64,000 nucleotides of DNA from Chloroflexota bacterium (GCA_002722455.1 PBMB01000009.1:44765-108764), one strand, 5' to 3'. Positions 44,263 through 54,582 are shown, counted from the first letter of the stretch. The notes: generated by a model from the letters alone, not told the origin. Translations and numbers: made by a program.

Positions 44263-46497
44263 TTACCTAAAAGAATAACTCTTATACTTCTGAGATCTAT
44301 TACCTTGATGATTTATATTATCCAGTCCACCTTCAAAATAATAAACTTCAGGCCAACCACCGTAAAACCCTCTGGCATTTGACTTTACAGGAACATTTCT
44401 AAAATTATTCCTTTTTATGTATATTTTTCTATCAAGTGGCGCATAACTTACAGTACTAATTAAGTACTGATCCTCAACAATAGTTCTCCATATTTCTTTA
44501 CCTATCTCAATTCTTCTAGGATGATGCATTGGATAAGCTCTTCCTTCTTTATGTAATTTCTCAAACTTCTTAATGTCCCCAGTAGGATCAGCAGGATACG
44601 TATCTGGTGGAGCTAAGGGCTTATAAGATGGATCTGGTCCTGGCGCCATGCCACTCCTACCTTTGCTAGCATTATACTTCCCAATTTCTGGACCACAATG
44701 ACTCCACCAATTCATAGGAGGAAAACCAGGTGAACCAGCCCATCCATGACCACAACCAGATCCCATTGAAAGATAACCTTTATTTGCCCTAATAACCCTA
44801 GAGTAACGGGCTTCTTCTTTCCATCTCAATAATATGCCAGCTTCTTTCCAGTTTTTGACAATAACATTCAGGTATGGAGCATATAATTTACTTCCACCCG
44901 TGTATAGCACTAAATTCCCTCTACCATCTCTACGATTACGGAGACCATCACCATCTGTGTCAATTAAACCTAGCCCATCAAGTAATTGGTTAGATTTTTC
45001 TAAATCCCTCTCCATATAAAGGTTTTCAAGTTCCGGTTGGTGCCTTAAATAAGGATCATCAGGAGAAGGCGCTCCATTTCTTATCGTTCCTATCCCGATA
45101 AAAAATCCATTCAATAATTCTTCCCTATTAATAGCAAGCGACAATGCAACTCTAAAATCTTTTGTTCGAACTAACTCTCCAATCTCTGGATCATCATTAA
45201 ACGTCTGATTAAAAGATATAGGTGCAGTTCCATCTAATTGAGGCCATCCAAGAATACTATAATCACCTTTTTCCATATTAGCCTTATATAAAGGCAGCTC
45301 CATCAATGTAGTACCCGCAGAACTCATGTCAGATTCACCAGCCATAGATCGAAACATAGCGACTTCGCGACTTTCAAAAAAGACATCTGTCCAACTATCA
45401 GTATATGGTAATTGATTTCCTGCAGGATCGACAGCATGGAAGTAAGGATTACGACAAATAGTTCGACGCCTTTCAGATGCTTCGCAAACTTTATAAGCTC
45501 CTATCCAAGGATAATCAACAATTCTTCGAACATCCTGTTGACGCCTCATCAGTTCTGTCCAATCGTTAAAATTACCATTTTTTAATTGTTGATCTAACCA
45601 CTTCTTCTCAGAATATTTAGGATGATACCTACTGGTATACTTAACATTTGTCCACATACAAAAATCAATACAATCAGCATCAGCAGATCTTGTTTCATTA
45701 AAATCATATACAGCAGTATCAAATGTAAATGTCCACGTCACATCATCAATTATATCTATCCTTAACTTATTATTAGTAACTGGGTCACGATATCTAGTAT
45801 TAATAAAAGGAACATACTCTTCATTAAAATTCAGCTCTTCCCATGCAAAACGAACACTTTCAGTATTTAAAGGCTCACCATCAGACCACTTGTGACCTTT
45901 CCTTAAAGTATAAGTGTATTTTTTCCCATCTTCACTTTGATCAATCGATTTACATATCCAGGGAACCATTGTTAAACCATCAGTATCAGGTTTCTGACAC
46001 CATGTATCAGCCTGAACCTGAATAGCAGCTAAATATCCACTAGCAGTACGATAAGTTCCACCATAAATACCAATCTCTTCCATTGGCCTCTCAACAAAAA
46101 CATCCTCTGGAACAGGAAGCCTTTCTTCTAGAGGAGGGAGTTTACCAGCTGCAACATACTGAGCCATTAATGGTGATTCATTGAACTTTGTTGGACGCTC
46201 ACCATTCCAGACATGAGAAGGAAATGAACCAGCATCAGCACCACTCGTATATGGCCCTATATACTGAAAACCTTCTGGAACAACAGGTGTACCACCATGA
46301 GTTACAAATGTTCCACCAGTAGCACTAGTCTGTAATCCAGCCATAGTTTCATCAGATAATTTGATTGATTTTTCAAATTCACTGCCACCACACCCAATTA
46401 CCATAAAAAATAAAGCTCCTAGTATAAGGGCTGCGATTTGAGTAGAACCCCATACAGAAAAGATTTTTAAAGGAACCTTTATCAATCTTTTAATCAT
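44263..46497 (-). CDS. Second large family 5 substrate-binding lipoprotein
   Basis: A 744-residue paralogue of the neighbouring binding protein. Shared landmarks are EIGIYGGTYRT, REVAMFRSMAGESD, TDGDGLRN, RKIYIKRNNFRN, the CxxxC pair (CIDFC) and a near-identical end (GNRSQKYKSYSFR against GNRSKKYKSTSFR). It has a lipobox VIGC (Cys36) but no Ala/Pro linker, and its base composition is closer to the AT-rich norm. AGGAGAG precedes the ATG. Two binding proteins on one transporter would widen the substrate range; this is inference. Confidence 0.9.
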   Translation of the reverse strand: MIKRLIKVPLKIFSVWGSTQIAALILGALFFMVIGCGGSEFEKSIKLSDETMAGLQTSATGGTFVTHGGTPVVPEGFQYIGPYTSGADAGSFPSHVWNGERPTKFNESPLMAQYVAAGKLPPLEERLPVPEDVFVERPMEEIGIYGGTYRTASGYLAAIQVQADTWCQKPDTDGLTMVPWICKSIDQSEDGKKYTYTLRKGHKWSDGEPLNTESVRFAWEELNFNEEYVPFINTRYRDPVTNNKLRIDIIDDVTWTFTFDTAVYDFNETRSADADCIDFCMWTNVKYTSRYHPKYSEKKWLDQQLKNGNFNDWTELMRRQQDVRRIVDYPWIGAYKVCEASERRRTICRNPYFHAVDPAGNQLPYTDSWTDVFFESREVAMFRSMAGESDMSSAGTTLMELPLYKANMEKGDYSILGWPQLDGTAPISFNQTFNDDPEIGELVRTKDFRVALSLAINREELLNGFFIGIGTIRNGAPSPDDPYLRHQPELENLYMERDLEKSNQLLDGLGLIDTDGDGLRNRRDGRGNLVLYTGGSKLYAPYLNVIVKNWKEAGILLRWKEEARYSRVIRANKGYLSMGSGCGHGWAGSPGFPPMNWWSHCGPEIGKYNASKGRSGMAPGPDPSYKPLAPPDTYPADPTGDIKKFEKLHKEGRAYPMHHPRRIEIGKEIWRTIVEDQYLISTVSYAPLDRKIYIKRNNFRNVPVKSNARGFYGGWPEVYYFEGGLDNINHQGNRSQKYKSYSFR

Positions 46498-46554
46498 TTT
46501 TTAAAAACTCTCCTTTAATATATTTACTAAAACCTAAATCCGTTAATGAAACAA

Positions 46555-47256
46555 TTACCCAAGCTGAGAAAGAAACTCTAAATCACCAAAAGTAACCCAA
46601 AACATTAGTAGTATTGCACAAATAACCCCAAAAGGAACAGTTACATATGTAGCAACATGTGCTTTTTTTGAAGCATTTATTTTATCAACAAAATATGCAA
46701 CAGGTATAAATAAAACCCCCGCAAAAACTGCAGTAAAGAAAAAATCAAATCCAAGGGTAAACGCTTTAAATGGTGCCATCAAAAGTTGGTCTGCAGTAGC
46801 ACCAAGCATCTCCATAACACTCATAAAGCCAGTAAAAAATGCCAAGAATCGAGTAGCCATCTCATAGAAATATCCACCAAGAATTAAAGGAAGTATAAAT
46901 GCATACAAACATGCAATTAAAAACCAAGACATCAGTCCACGTGGCCTCCTTAATCCAGTTGAATAAGTAAATTTGGGACGAGACCCAAATAAAACCCAAA
47001 GAGCCGGGACAGCAATTAAGCAGCTTGCCAAAGCTCCACCTCCAGCAAGAACCAATGATTGAAATAATGGCTTATGAGCTAAATCAGCTCCAGGACTAAT
47101 TTGACTTAAAATATTAACTAGAATAGTAAAAGCTCCTAATGCCGCAGCATAAACACCCAAAGATACAGTAAACCTAAGTCGGGGCCAATCAGGTCCCTTT
47201 ACCAGTACTTGTTCTTCTTGAGTGACTTTACCTCGTATTACATCATTAGTTAACAA
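46555..47256 (-). CDS. Five-segment membrane protein between ACIII and binding-protein genes
   Basis: A 233-residue protein with about five hydrophobic segments and a short charged N-terminus (KVTQEEQVLVKGPDWPRLRF). It is not similar to OppB or to an oxidase subunit that I can recognise. The start is TTG with GGGGT about 8 bases upstream. It lies 146 bases after the cytochrome c subunit of alternative complex III and 57 bases before the binding lipoprotein start, so it could belong to either unit. Function unknown. Confidence 0.65.
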   Translation of the reverse strand: MLTNDVIRGKVTQEEQVLVKGPDWPRLRFTVSLGVYAAALGAFTILVNILSQISPGADLAHKPLFQSLVLAGGGALASCLIAVPALWVLFGSRPKFTYSTGLRRPRGLMSWFLIACLYAFILPLILGGYFYEMATRFLAFFTGFMSVMEMLGATADQLLMAPFKAFTLGFDFFFTAVFAGVLFIPVAYFVDKINASKKAHVATYVTVPFGVICAILLMFWVTFGDLEFLSQLG

Positions 47257-47402
47257 AAAATTACCCCAAATATATCTACATCAGTATAAACCAAAAGGCA
47301 AATAACCAAATATTAAATGTTATCAGTCATTAGATTATATATGATTTTCTTAATTAAAGTGTTAATATTTTTAAATTTTATAATAACTGTATGTCTTTAG
47401 CT

Positions 47403-48086
47403 TTATTCCTTATATTTAGTTCTAATAAAATTCACTAAATCCCATTTTTCTTGTTCAGTTAATAAATATTGAAAAGCAGGCATTGGTGAAGCAGAAGCAC
47501 GACCTCGTTCCCAAGCAGCAAATCCTTGCCTACCACCATAAGAAATGAATGCAAATATTTCTCCATCAGTAGAATCAACTGTAGTTTGGTCTTTCAAATT
47601 GGCTGGAGCAGGACCAATAAAATTGTTATTAGTCTTATTCCTGGGCCAAAACTGTAAAATCTTAGCTGGATTAGAATTACTTTCTATCCCCTTCAGATCA
47701 CTACCATGGCATACCATACAATTTATTTGATACAAATATTCACCTTGCCCTAAACGTGATTTTGATATTGAAGGGATCTCCAATTCTGCATATTCCTCTA
47801 AAGATGTCAGAGCAACACCTACTCCACTAATTGGCACAGAATTAGATGGGGGCAATAACCGAGGTTTTTCTTGAGAACGATAAGAAGGCTGGTAATGCAT
47901 TTCAGAAAAAATCTGTATTGCATGAGGCCCTGTTTGTGGCAATGCAGGCATTTTAAGATTAGCTATCCCATATATCTCAACATCACCTGTTCTAATATTC
48001 CCTTGACATCCAACGAGTAGAATTAAAGAAAATCCTACTAAGCACAATAACTTAGTAACAAACCTTAATTTTACAAAAATCTTCAT
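47403..48086 (-). CDS. actE: Alternative complex III cytochrome c lipoprotein ActE
   Basis: About 227 residues. A lipobox LVGC (Cys near 28) is followed by the ActE-like segment MHYQPSYRS and one heme site CMVCH. PMPAFQYLLTEQEKWDLVNFIR provides a distal Met and the usual C-terminal helix. It would pass electrons from the complex to a terminal oxidase. I use the ATG at 48086 with AAGAGG 8 bases ahead. Last recognised gene of the cluster. Confidence 0.88.
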   Translation of the reverse strand: MKIFVKLRFVTKLLCLVGFSLILLVGCQGNIRTGDVEIYGIANLKMPALPQTGPHAIQIFSEMHYQPSYRSQEKPRLLPPSNSVPISGVGVALTSLEEYAELEIPSISKSRLGQGEYLYQINCMVCHGSDLKGIESNSNPAKILQFWPRNKTNNNFIGPAPANLKDQTTVDSTDGEIFAFISYGGRQGFAAWERGRASASPMPAFQYLLTEQEKWDLVNFIRTKYKE

Positions 48087-48129
48087 ATACAAAACCTCTT
48101 AACAGACATAATACGTAAGAATAAAATTA

Positions 48130-48642
48130 TCATGGGAATTTAATATCCTCTGCACCACTAGATTTGAAAACATCCTGAGCATTATCTAAATTATCTTCAG
48201 TAGTATTAACAACAACCCCAATAAACCCTTCTGTTATTCGAGGATCATATGCACCCATAAATAATTTAGGCAACCTACTTTCAAAAATAATCCCACCAAC
48301 AGTAAAAAGAATCGCACCCAACAATGTCAATTCATACATAATTATTGCCATTGCAGGTATAGCTAATATAGGCTTACCTCCAGTTACAACAGGAAACGCA
48401 ATTTGGGTTCCAATAGTGAAAACTAACCCTAAACAGAAACCAAAAACTGCACCAATTAAGGGAAACTTGTGAAGATGTAAATGGGGTTCAGCCTCACCAA
48501 AGGTACCCTCGGGATAAGGAACACCAGTCAAAACTTCATATTCATTTTCCCCAAATCCTTTTGACTTTAAACCATCCATAGCATCTGCGACACTATTTTC
48601 ATCTGTATATAAACCTATTATACTTTTTCTTTTTGTAAACAC
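48130..48642 (-). CDS. actD: Alternative complex III membrane subunit ActD
   Basis: A 170-residue DUF3341-type protein with two hydrophobic segments (about 60-85 and 95-120). The N-terminal cytosolic part IIGLYTDENSVADAMDGLKSKGF and the LHLHKFPLIGAVFGFCLG turn are typical of ActD. The start is GTG with GAGGTG upstream. It lies 9 bases after actC. Confidence 0.88.
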   Translation of the reverse strand: MFTKRKSIIGLYTDENSVADAMDGLKSKGFGENEYEVLTGVPYPEGTFGEAEPHLHLHKFPLIGAVFGFCLGLVFTIGTQIAFPVVTGGKPILAIPAMAIIMYELTLLGAILFTVGGIIFESRLPKLFMGAYDPRITEGFIGVVVNTTEDNLDNAQDVFKSSGAEDIKFP

Positions 48643-48651
48643 ATTAACACC

Positions 48652-50037
48652 TCATTCTCGTATTGAAGCAGGAATTTCTTTTCGACCTATCTTAATTTTT
48701 TCACGATTTATCATCGCTTCTTTGATGTCAAATAATGGAACAAGTGGGAAAATTTTTGAAAAAACCAACATGCCTAAACATAACCATGCAAAAGTAGCTA
48801 TAACCATTAGTAACTCGATAATACTAGGTTGATAACTACCCCAATCAAAAACTAAGTGAGTCCTTCTCATCAAACCTGGAACAATGATCAAAAAGCGCTC
48901 TAACCACATACCCACATTAACTAGAATTGTTGTAATAAACATCCAAAGCAAACTTCTTCTTACTGCCCTAAACAACCATGCAGTTACAGGAATTATAAAA
49001 GAAGTAATTAAAAATACTGCAAACATTCCACTCCATGGCCATTGAAATACTTGGAGTTTCCTCATAGCAATTTCAGGATCTTCCAATGTATATAACGCAA
49101 ACACCCATTCCAAGAAGAAGAAGAAGAACCAAGTTAGTCCCACAACTATCAACAAACGGCCAATAGCATCAAAGTGATCAGGGGTAATATATTTATGTAG
49201 TTTCCATACCCAAACCATTACAGCCATCAATGTTGCTACAGCAGCCACACCAGAGTGAATAGCTCCGATAATAAAATAAGGAGCAAAAATCGTCGAATGC
49301 CATCCTTCAGTACCAATTTGTACTGCAAAATCCCAAGAAACAATACTATGAACTGAAACAAAGACCGGCAATACTAAAGCAGAGAGTAGTATCCCTGCAA
49401 CAATCTGTAATTTCCATTGTCTAGGAGTGCCCCTCCAACCTAAACACAAAAAAGAATATATTACTCGACGCAAACCAGTAGACCGATCTCGAATAATTGC
49501 TAAATCTGGCAATAATGCAATAAAAATAAATAATGAACTTGCAACTAAATAGGTTGATATCGCCATTGGATCCCAAACAAACGGAGATCGAATATTTGGC
49601 CAAATACCTCTTGCAAAATCATAGGGTAATATCCAAGGAGTAGGTAAAAATGCCCTCCAAGGCCTACCTGTATGTACTAAAGGAGCTGCCATAAGTGCAG
49701 CAGTTAACGCAAATACCGTTAAAACTTCAGCCGCACGAGTAATTGGCCTTCTCCATTCAGCCTGAGTTAATCTAAGTATTGCAGAAATCATTATCCCTGC
49801 ATGACTAATACCAATCCAAAAAACAAAATTAACTACATATGCCCCCCAGAAAACTGGTCGATTCAATCCAGTTACGCCTAAACCTTGGTTCAATAAATAT
49901 CCAAAAGCACTAGCACCAATTAAAAATACTACACCAAAAAAAGTAACAGCTAAATACCACCACATTGGAGTATGAAAAATAGTATCAAGTAAATCTTTAT
50001 TTATTTCTTTTTGATCTAATTGAACATGTTCTTGCAT
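48652..50037 (-). CDS. actC: Alternative complex III NrfD-family quinol subunit ActC
   Basis: A 461-residue membrane protein with about 10 segments of the NrfD/PsrC family. Landmarks are NFVFWIGISHAGIMISAILRLTQ, WRRPITRAAE and VHTGRPW, and a DWGSYQPSIIEL stretch near the C-terminus, all typical of ActC. It should contain a quinol-binding site and lack hemes. It lies between the second NrfD-type gene and actD. Confidence 0.9.
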   Translation of the reverse strand: MQEHVQLDQKEINKDLLDTIFHTPMWWYLAVTFFGVVFLIGASAFGYLLNQGLGVTGLNRPVFWGAYVVNFVFWIGISHAGIMISAILRLTQAEWRRPITRAAEVLTVFALTAALMAAPLVHTGRPWRAFLPTPWILPYDFARGIWPNIRSPFVWDPMAISTYLVASSLFIFIALLPDLAIIRDRSTGLRRVIYSFLCLGWRGTPRQWKLQIVAGILLSALVLPVFVSVHSIVSWDFAVQIGTEGWHSTIFAPYFIIGAIHSGVAAVATLMAVMVWVWKLHKYITPDHFDAIGRLLIVVGLTWFFFFFLEWVFALYTLEDPEIAMRKLQVFQWPWSGMFAVFLITSFIIPVTAWLFRAVRRSLLWMFITTILVNVGMWLERFLIIVPGLMRRTHLVFDWGSYQPSIIELLMVIATFAWLCLGMLVFSKIFPLVPLFDIKEAMINREKIKIGRKEIPASIRE

Positions 50038-50068
50038 ATAAATATATTCCTTCTAACCTTATAAATAC

Positions 50069-51475
50069 CTATTCTGGTTTCCCTAAAACCATAACTTTAG
50101 TACGATGAAATTCTTTGTGTAACTTGTACAAAAGTAATTCTTTTTGTTCAGCAATATTAACTAAAGGAATCAGTTTAGCTACCATTAAATATAAAAGTAT
50201 AACCGCAGAAATTGACCCTATCCAAAGTAATACATCTGAAGAAAATTGCGGCCAAATTGTATTTGGTACAGAATGTAACGCATATTTATCAGGTTCAGTC
50301 GAAACAGAATATGCCCCTACATATAATCGAACTCTATCTAGCATAGTTCCAATAAGTACACCAATTGATACGATAGTAGGCCCTAAAATACTTTTACGAA
50401 CTGCATTCCACATCATAATTAATAAAGGGCCAGCAAAATTCAAAATAAACACTGGGATAAATACATATATATATGGCCCAGCCATTAACAACTCTAACAC
50501 AAATCTTTCACTCGGCTTCCCCCCATACCATAAAATTATAAAACTTGAAAACCAAAACCAGAACCACAACAAAGATAACGCAAATAATAATCTACTTAGA
50601 GCCCAAAATTGATCCAATCCTATATATTCACGATAACCACCAAAACGATAGATAATATACATTGTAACTATAAAAACTGCTACCCCAGCTTGTAGAGCAT
50701 TAGCAGCATGAGTTATGGGGAATAATGCATCAATCCATCCGGGCACTAAAGACATACAAAAATCCATTGAATAAAGAAAGTGTACAAAAACAAGCAGCAT
50801 AAAATAATGAGCTCCAACAATACCTAAACGATGTTTATGCATATACCAGTTGGATGAACTACCCCACCAACGTCCCGATAAAAATTTGAATATTTTCTTA
50901 CGAACCGTTCCAACCTTTGAATGGTCACGGAGTATAGCAAAATCAGGCAACAGAGATAACCACAAATAAAACACACCTAAAAATGCTAATACTACAATTG
51001 CTAATATCGCCCATATATGAGGTGAATAGGGTGAAACACCTTCAAGAGCATCATAAAACCAAAGGGAACGTCTGCCATCTGCCAAACTAGGTAAAATCCA
51101 CATCAAAGGAATAAATAATAAGAGATTAACTATTCCTAACAACCCAAATATTTCCGCAATTCTTGAAGTCGAACGCCTCCAATGAGCTTTAGCTACTCTT
51201 GGAGCTATAGCTACCATTGGTGCCGATTGTATAGAACTCAATAAAAATGCAACCAATGCTGCATGATAACCCCACTGTTGGGAACCAACACCTTCTACAA
51301 AAACTTTAATAGAAAAACCAACAAATCCCAATAAAGACAAAATAGCAAAAATAATTAAAGGCCATTTTAAATTTGTCTGATTTGAAGCTTCTACTAAAGT
51401 ATTATTAACATTTTTGAAAGCTACATCGCTAACATTTCTATCGATAGCTACAACGTCGCTAACATTTCTATCCAT
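50069..51475 (-). CDS. Second NrfD-family subunit of alternative complex III (ActF-like)
   Basis: About 468 residues with roughly 10 membrane segments, clearly related to ActC but divergent (RVAKAHWRRSTSRIAEIFGLLG, DFAILRDHSKVG, ITHAANALQAGVAVF). The start at 51475 follows GGAGGAG by 9 bases and overlaps the end of the iron-sulfur gene by 8 bases; a longer frame up to 51520 is open but less likely. The N-terminus holds a duplicated DRNVSDV heptad. In known complexes two NrfD-type proteins (ActC and ActF) form the membrane core; ActF identity is inferred. Confidence 0.82.
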   Translation of the reverse strand: MDRNVSDVVAIDRNVSDVAFKNVNNTLVEASNQTNLKWPLIIFAILSLLGFVGFSIKVFVEGVGSQQWGYHAALVAFLLSSIQSAPMVAIAPRVAKAHWRRSTSRIAEIFGLLGIVNLLLFIPLMWILPSLADGRRSLWFYDALEGVSPYSPHIWAILAIVVLAFLGVFYLWLSLLPDFAILRDHSKVGTVRKKIFKFLSGRWWGSSSNWYMHKHRLGIVGAHYFMLLVFVHFLYSMDFCMSLVPGWIDALFPITHAANALQAGVAVFIVTMYIIYRFGGYREYIGLDQFWALSRLLFALSLLWFWFWFSSFIILWYGGKPSERFVLELLMAGPYIYVFIPVFILNFAGPLLIMMWNAVRKSILGPTIVSIGVLIGTMLDRVRLYVGAYSVSTEPDKYALHSVPNTIWPQFSSDVLLWIGSISAVILLYLMVAKLIPLVNIAEQKELLLYKLHKEFHRTKVMVLGKPE

Positions 51476-52265
51476 GAGATGAATCTCCTCCATGAGATGA
51501 ATGCCCTGAATCAGCATCAACTTTTTTAAGGTATGTCACATTGGGCTCTGTGCCCAATTCTCCCATTAATTTATACCCTCTTCCGTTCTTACTCAATGAT
51601 TCCTCTTTCAACTTTGCAACTTTACTTTTTTCACCTGTATCAAGATCAACATAATTTAAGTCACCAAAAACTAATGCATCAGTTGGACATGCATTAACAC
51701 ATGCTGGATTTAATCGACGATCTCCATCTTTGAGTTGTTGGTTATTTTTATCAGACTCACGAGTAGTACGACGAATACGTTGTATACAGAACGTACACTT
51801 CTCCATTATTCCTCTACTTCTAACTGTAACGTCTGGATTCAATTGATTCTTTAAACTATCAGTCCAGCTTGGCTCCCAAAAATTAAAAAATCTAATGTGA
51901 TAAGGGCAATTATTTACACATAAACGAGAACCAATACATCGATTATAGACTTGTACATTTAATCCTTCTTGATTATGGTAAGTTGCATAAACTGGGCATA
52001 CAGGCTCACATGGTGCATTGTCACAATGCTGACATAAAAGAGGAATAAAGCGAACTTTAGCATTTGGAAATTCACCTTCCCAATATCGTTCAATTCTAAT
52101 CCACTGAATAGCGCGTCTTTGTTTAAATAAATCCTCAGTATTTATGGGTATATTATTTTCTGACTGACATGCCACAACACATGCCTGGCAACCAGTACAC
52201 TTATCTATATCTACAGCCATACTCCACTTACGCTTACCACTTGTTTTTACTGAGTTATCAGACAT
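51468..52265 (-). CDS. Alternative complex III iron-sulfur subunit (ActB2 part)
   Basis: A 265-residue ferredoxin-like protein with four cysteine sets: CTGCQACVVACQ (23-34), CQHCDNAPCEPVCP, CIGSRLCVNNCPY and CTFCIQRI with a later CVNACP. It matches the C-terminal iron-sulfur part of ActB (PsrB/HybA type, 3 [4Fe-4S] plus a [3Fe-4S] expected). Here it is a separate gene. The tail is His/Ser/Gly-rich (GHSSHGGDSSHG). GGAGGT precedes the ATG. Confidence 0.9.
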   Translation of the reverse strand: MSDNSVKTSGKRKWSMAVDIDKCTGCQACVVACQSENNIPINTEDLFKQRRAIQWIRIERYWEGEFPNAKVRFIPLLCQHCDNAPCEPVCPVYATYHNQEGLNVQVYNRCIGSRLCVNNCPYHIRFFNFWEPSWTDSLKNQLNPDVTVRSRGIMEKCTFCIQRIRRTTRESDKNNQQLKDGDRRLNPACVNACPTDALVFGDLNYVDLDTGEKSKVAKLKEESLSKNGRGYKLMGELGTEPNVTYLKKVDADSGHSSHGGDSSHG

Positions 52266-52299
52266 AAAGTACCTCCATTATTTATTTTACAATTTTTTA

Positions 52300-54549
52300 T
52301 CACTTTGATTCACCAGAAGTAGTCTTAATAATATGCCCATGCGCATCAACAGATAAATCAGGAGCAGTATTCTCAAATTTAGATAATGGTAAATTATTAC
52401 CAGTTGAACTTATAGAAACACGTGTACTTGCCCAGGCCCATGCACCAGAATCTTTATCCTTGTCAGTAGCCAAAATTGATAAAACATTAGATCCCCTATC
52501 AGAAGAATACCTATCTCCTGATTCATGTCCTTGCCCAATCGGTATTGCTAATACATCTGGTGAAATAGCAGGATGCGGATACGCAAAAGCTTCTATTTCT
52601 CCGTATTCAGACGTAATTTTAACTATATCCCCTTCTTTAATTCCAAGCTCTTTAGCTTTATTTAAATTAATTTCAACCCAAGTAGACCAGGTAACTGTAG
52701 TTATTGGATCAGGTGTAGCCTGAAGCCATGGTAAATTAGCTCCTCTACCATCAGTCAACGAACCTAATTCAAATGGGACTAAATGAAAAGGATATATATT
52801 TTTATCCCCTAAAAATTTAGCAGGAGTTAATTCCCTCGGTCCATTAATAGAACCTATTTTATGATTACTCACCTTATCATCAACATCCCACCATCCCCCT
52901 CGTTGCAAAACTCCATTCCAAAAATCACGAGGATTCTTAGCCTTAATAGAGCCTCTATTTAATTTAAATAATTCATCCGTCATATTACGTAAAACATTTT
53001 CATAATTAGAAGCATTTAACTCAAGGTCTATATTTTGAATTTCAGCTAAAGCCATCATCACATCTGGAAAACTTTTTGTCCCCAAATGTATCCCTCTTTT
53101 TTCAAAAACAGGCCTAACAACTGGTTGTTGAAAACCTATAGTAGGATAACCAGGACCAGGGTTAGGTATATCTGAACCCCATTCTTCAAGATAATGATTT
53201 TCCGGTAATATAATATCTGCCATCATTGCAGAATCATCCATAATACCCGAAAAACTAACAATTAGAGATGTTTTTGATAAAACTGATTTAAATCCAGGAG
53301 TTCCATATATTGGATTGGCCCCCCTCAATAACAATATTTCCAAATCTCCACTTTTGAGCTCATCAATACGAGAGCTATTTGCAAGATCAGGAGAAAGATC
53401 AGAAAACCCGTCCATAGCAATAGGAGGAATAGGGTTAAAAACTACTCCACCCTTCTTTCCAAGGTTACCTAGTAAAACATTTAGCGTGTATATCGCTTCT
53501 AGATTTTGCATTCCATTTGTATAAGCCCCCACAGTTCCTCCACCAAGAACTAAAGGATTCTTATGTTTGGCTAAACCATGTGCTAATTCTTCAACTTGAG
53601 ACTCAGAAAGACCAGTGAATTCTTTTACTTTAGATGGAGAATATTGACTTAATACTTTTAGCCAATCCTTTTTATCCGATATATTTAGCTCTGACGCATA
53701 CTTATCTAACAGAACATAAGAAATAGAATAGGCCAAAATACCCTCACTACCAGGATTAACGTATATCCATTTATCAGCATTAGCTCCAGTTAAGGATAGG
53801 TGGGAACCAACATATACCAAAGTGCCTCTTCCATGCCCAATACTTTGTTCACGGAAATTGGAATATCCGCGAGAATAGCGAAGAGGAGATTTCCAAGTAT
53901 TTAGGAAATCTGCTCCAAATGAAAGTACATAATCAGAATTATCAATATCAAAATCAGGTATACGGTCTTGTTTAAAAACGTTTTTAACTGCCCACCTTAA
54001 ATTCGTATCCTCAATTACTTCATATTGAATATGCTTTGCTTTAAATTTAGAAACAAATTGATTTATTACCAAACTAAGCTGAGAAGTAAGAGGATCGGTT
54101 ATCAACACTAATCCAGAAGATTTTTTTAAATTAGTAATTGACTCAGAAATTCTTGACAATGCGTCAGTCCAACTAATTTCTTCCCACTTACCTTCTCCTC
54201 GATCACCTCTTCGTATACGGGGAGAACTAATTCTGTCAGGATGGTACAATCCCTGTAATCCTGACTCAGCAACAACATTATGCTTCCCCTGATTAATAGG
54301 ATAATCTGGATTTCCTTCTATTTTCTTTGCACGACCTTCCATAACTCGAACTACAATACCACTAGACACAGATTCTCCAGGAGATAAAGTTGCATACCAA
54401 TTATCTGTACCTGAAACCATATCTTCTGGCATTTCTAATGGTGCCTCAACAATCAATTCTTTTTCGGGAATACCACATGCTTGAAAAATAGCAGCGGCAG
54501 TTACAGAACCACCAAATAGTTTTAAAAATCGCCTTCTAGATATTTTCAT
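52300..54549 (-). CDS. Alternative complex III molybdopterin-enzyme-like subunit (ActB1 part)
   Basis: A 749-residue protein with a Tat-type signal SRRRFLKL and a following hydrophobic stretch ending AAAIFQACG. The body resembles molybdopterin oxidoreductases (KIEGNPDYPINQG, ISWTDALSRIS, ILLLRGANPIYGTPG). It lacks the N-terminal cluster-binding Cys motif, as in ActB, where the fold has lost its molybdenum cofactor. Together with the separate iron-sulfur gene 34 bases downstream it corresponds to the two halves of ActB. Confidence 0.88.
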   Translation of the reverse strand: MKISRRRFLKLFGGSVTAAAIFQACGIPEKELIVEAPLEMPEDMVSGTDNWYATLSPGESVSSGIVVRVMEGRAKKIEGNPDYPINQGKHNVVAESGLQGLYHPDRISSPRIRRGDRGEGKWEEISWTDALSRISESITNLKKSSGLVLITDPLTSQLSLVINQFVSKFKAKHIQYEVIEDTNLRWAVKNVFKQDRIPDFDIDNSDYVLSFGADFLNTWKSPLRYSRGYSNFREQSIGHGRGTLVYVGSHLSLTGANADKWIYVNPGSEGILAYSISYVLLDKYASELNISDKKDWLKVLSQYSPSKVKEFTGLSESQVEELAHGLAKHKNPLVLGGGTVGAYTNGMQNLEAIYTLNVLLGNLGKKGGVVFNPIPPIAMDGFSDLSPDLANSSRIDELKSGDLEILLLRGANPIYGTPGFKSVLSKTSLIVSFSGIMDDSAMMADIILPENHYLEEWGSDIPNPGPGYPTIGFQQPVVRPVFEKRGIHLGTKSFPDVMMALAEIQNIDLELNASNYENVLRNMTDELFKLNRGSIKAKNPRDFWNGVLQRGGWWDVDDKVSNHKIGSINGPRELTPAKFLGDKNIYPFHLVPFELGSLTDGRGANLPWLQATPDPITTVTWSTWVEINLNKAKELGIKEGDIVKITSEYGEIEAFAYPHPAISPDVLAIPIGQGHESGDRYSSDRGSNVLSILATDKDKDSGAWAWASTRVSISSTGNNLPLSKFENTAPDLSVDAHGHIIKTTSGESK

Positions 54550-54582
54550 TAAACACCTACAATATCTCCTCGAATTTTATAA

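Noticed and set aside
50115-50612. 165-residue antisense open frame inside the ActF-like gene
   Set aside because: It is a reverse reading of a membrane-protein gene, with no motif and no ribosome site.
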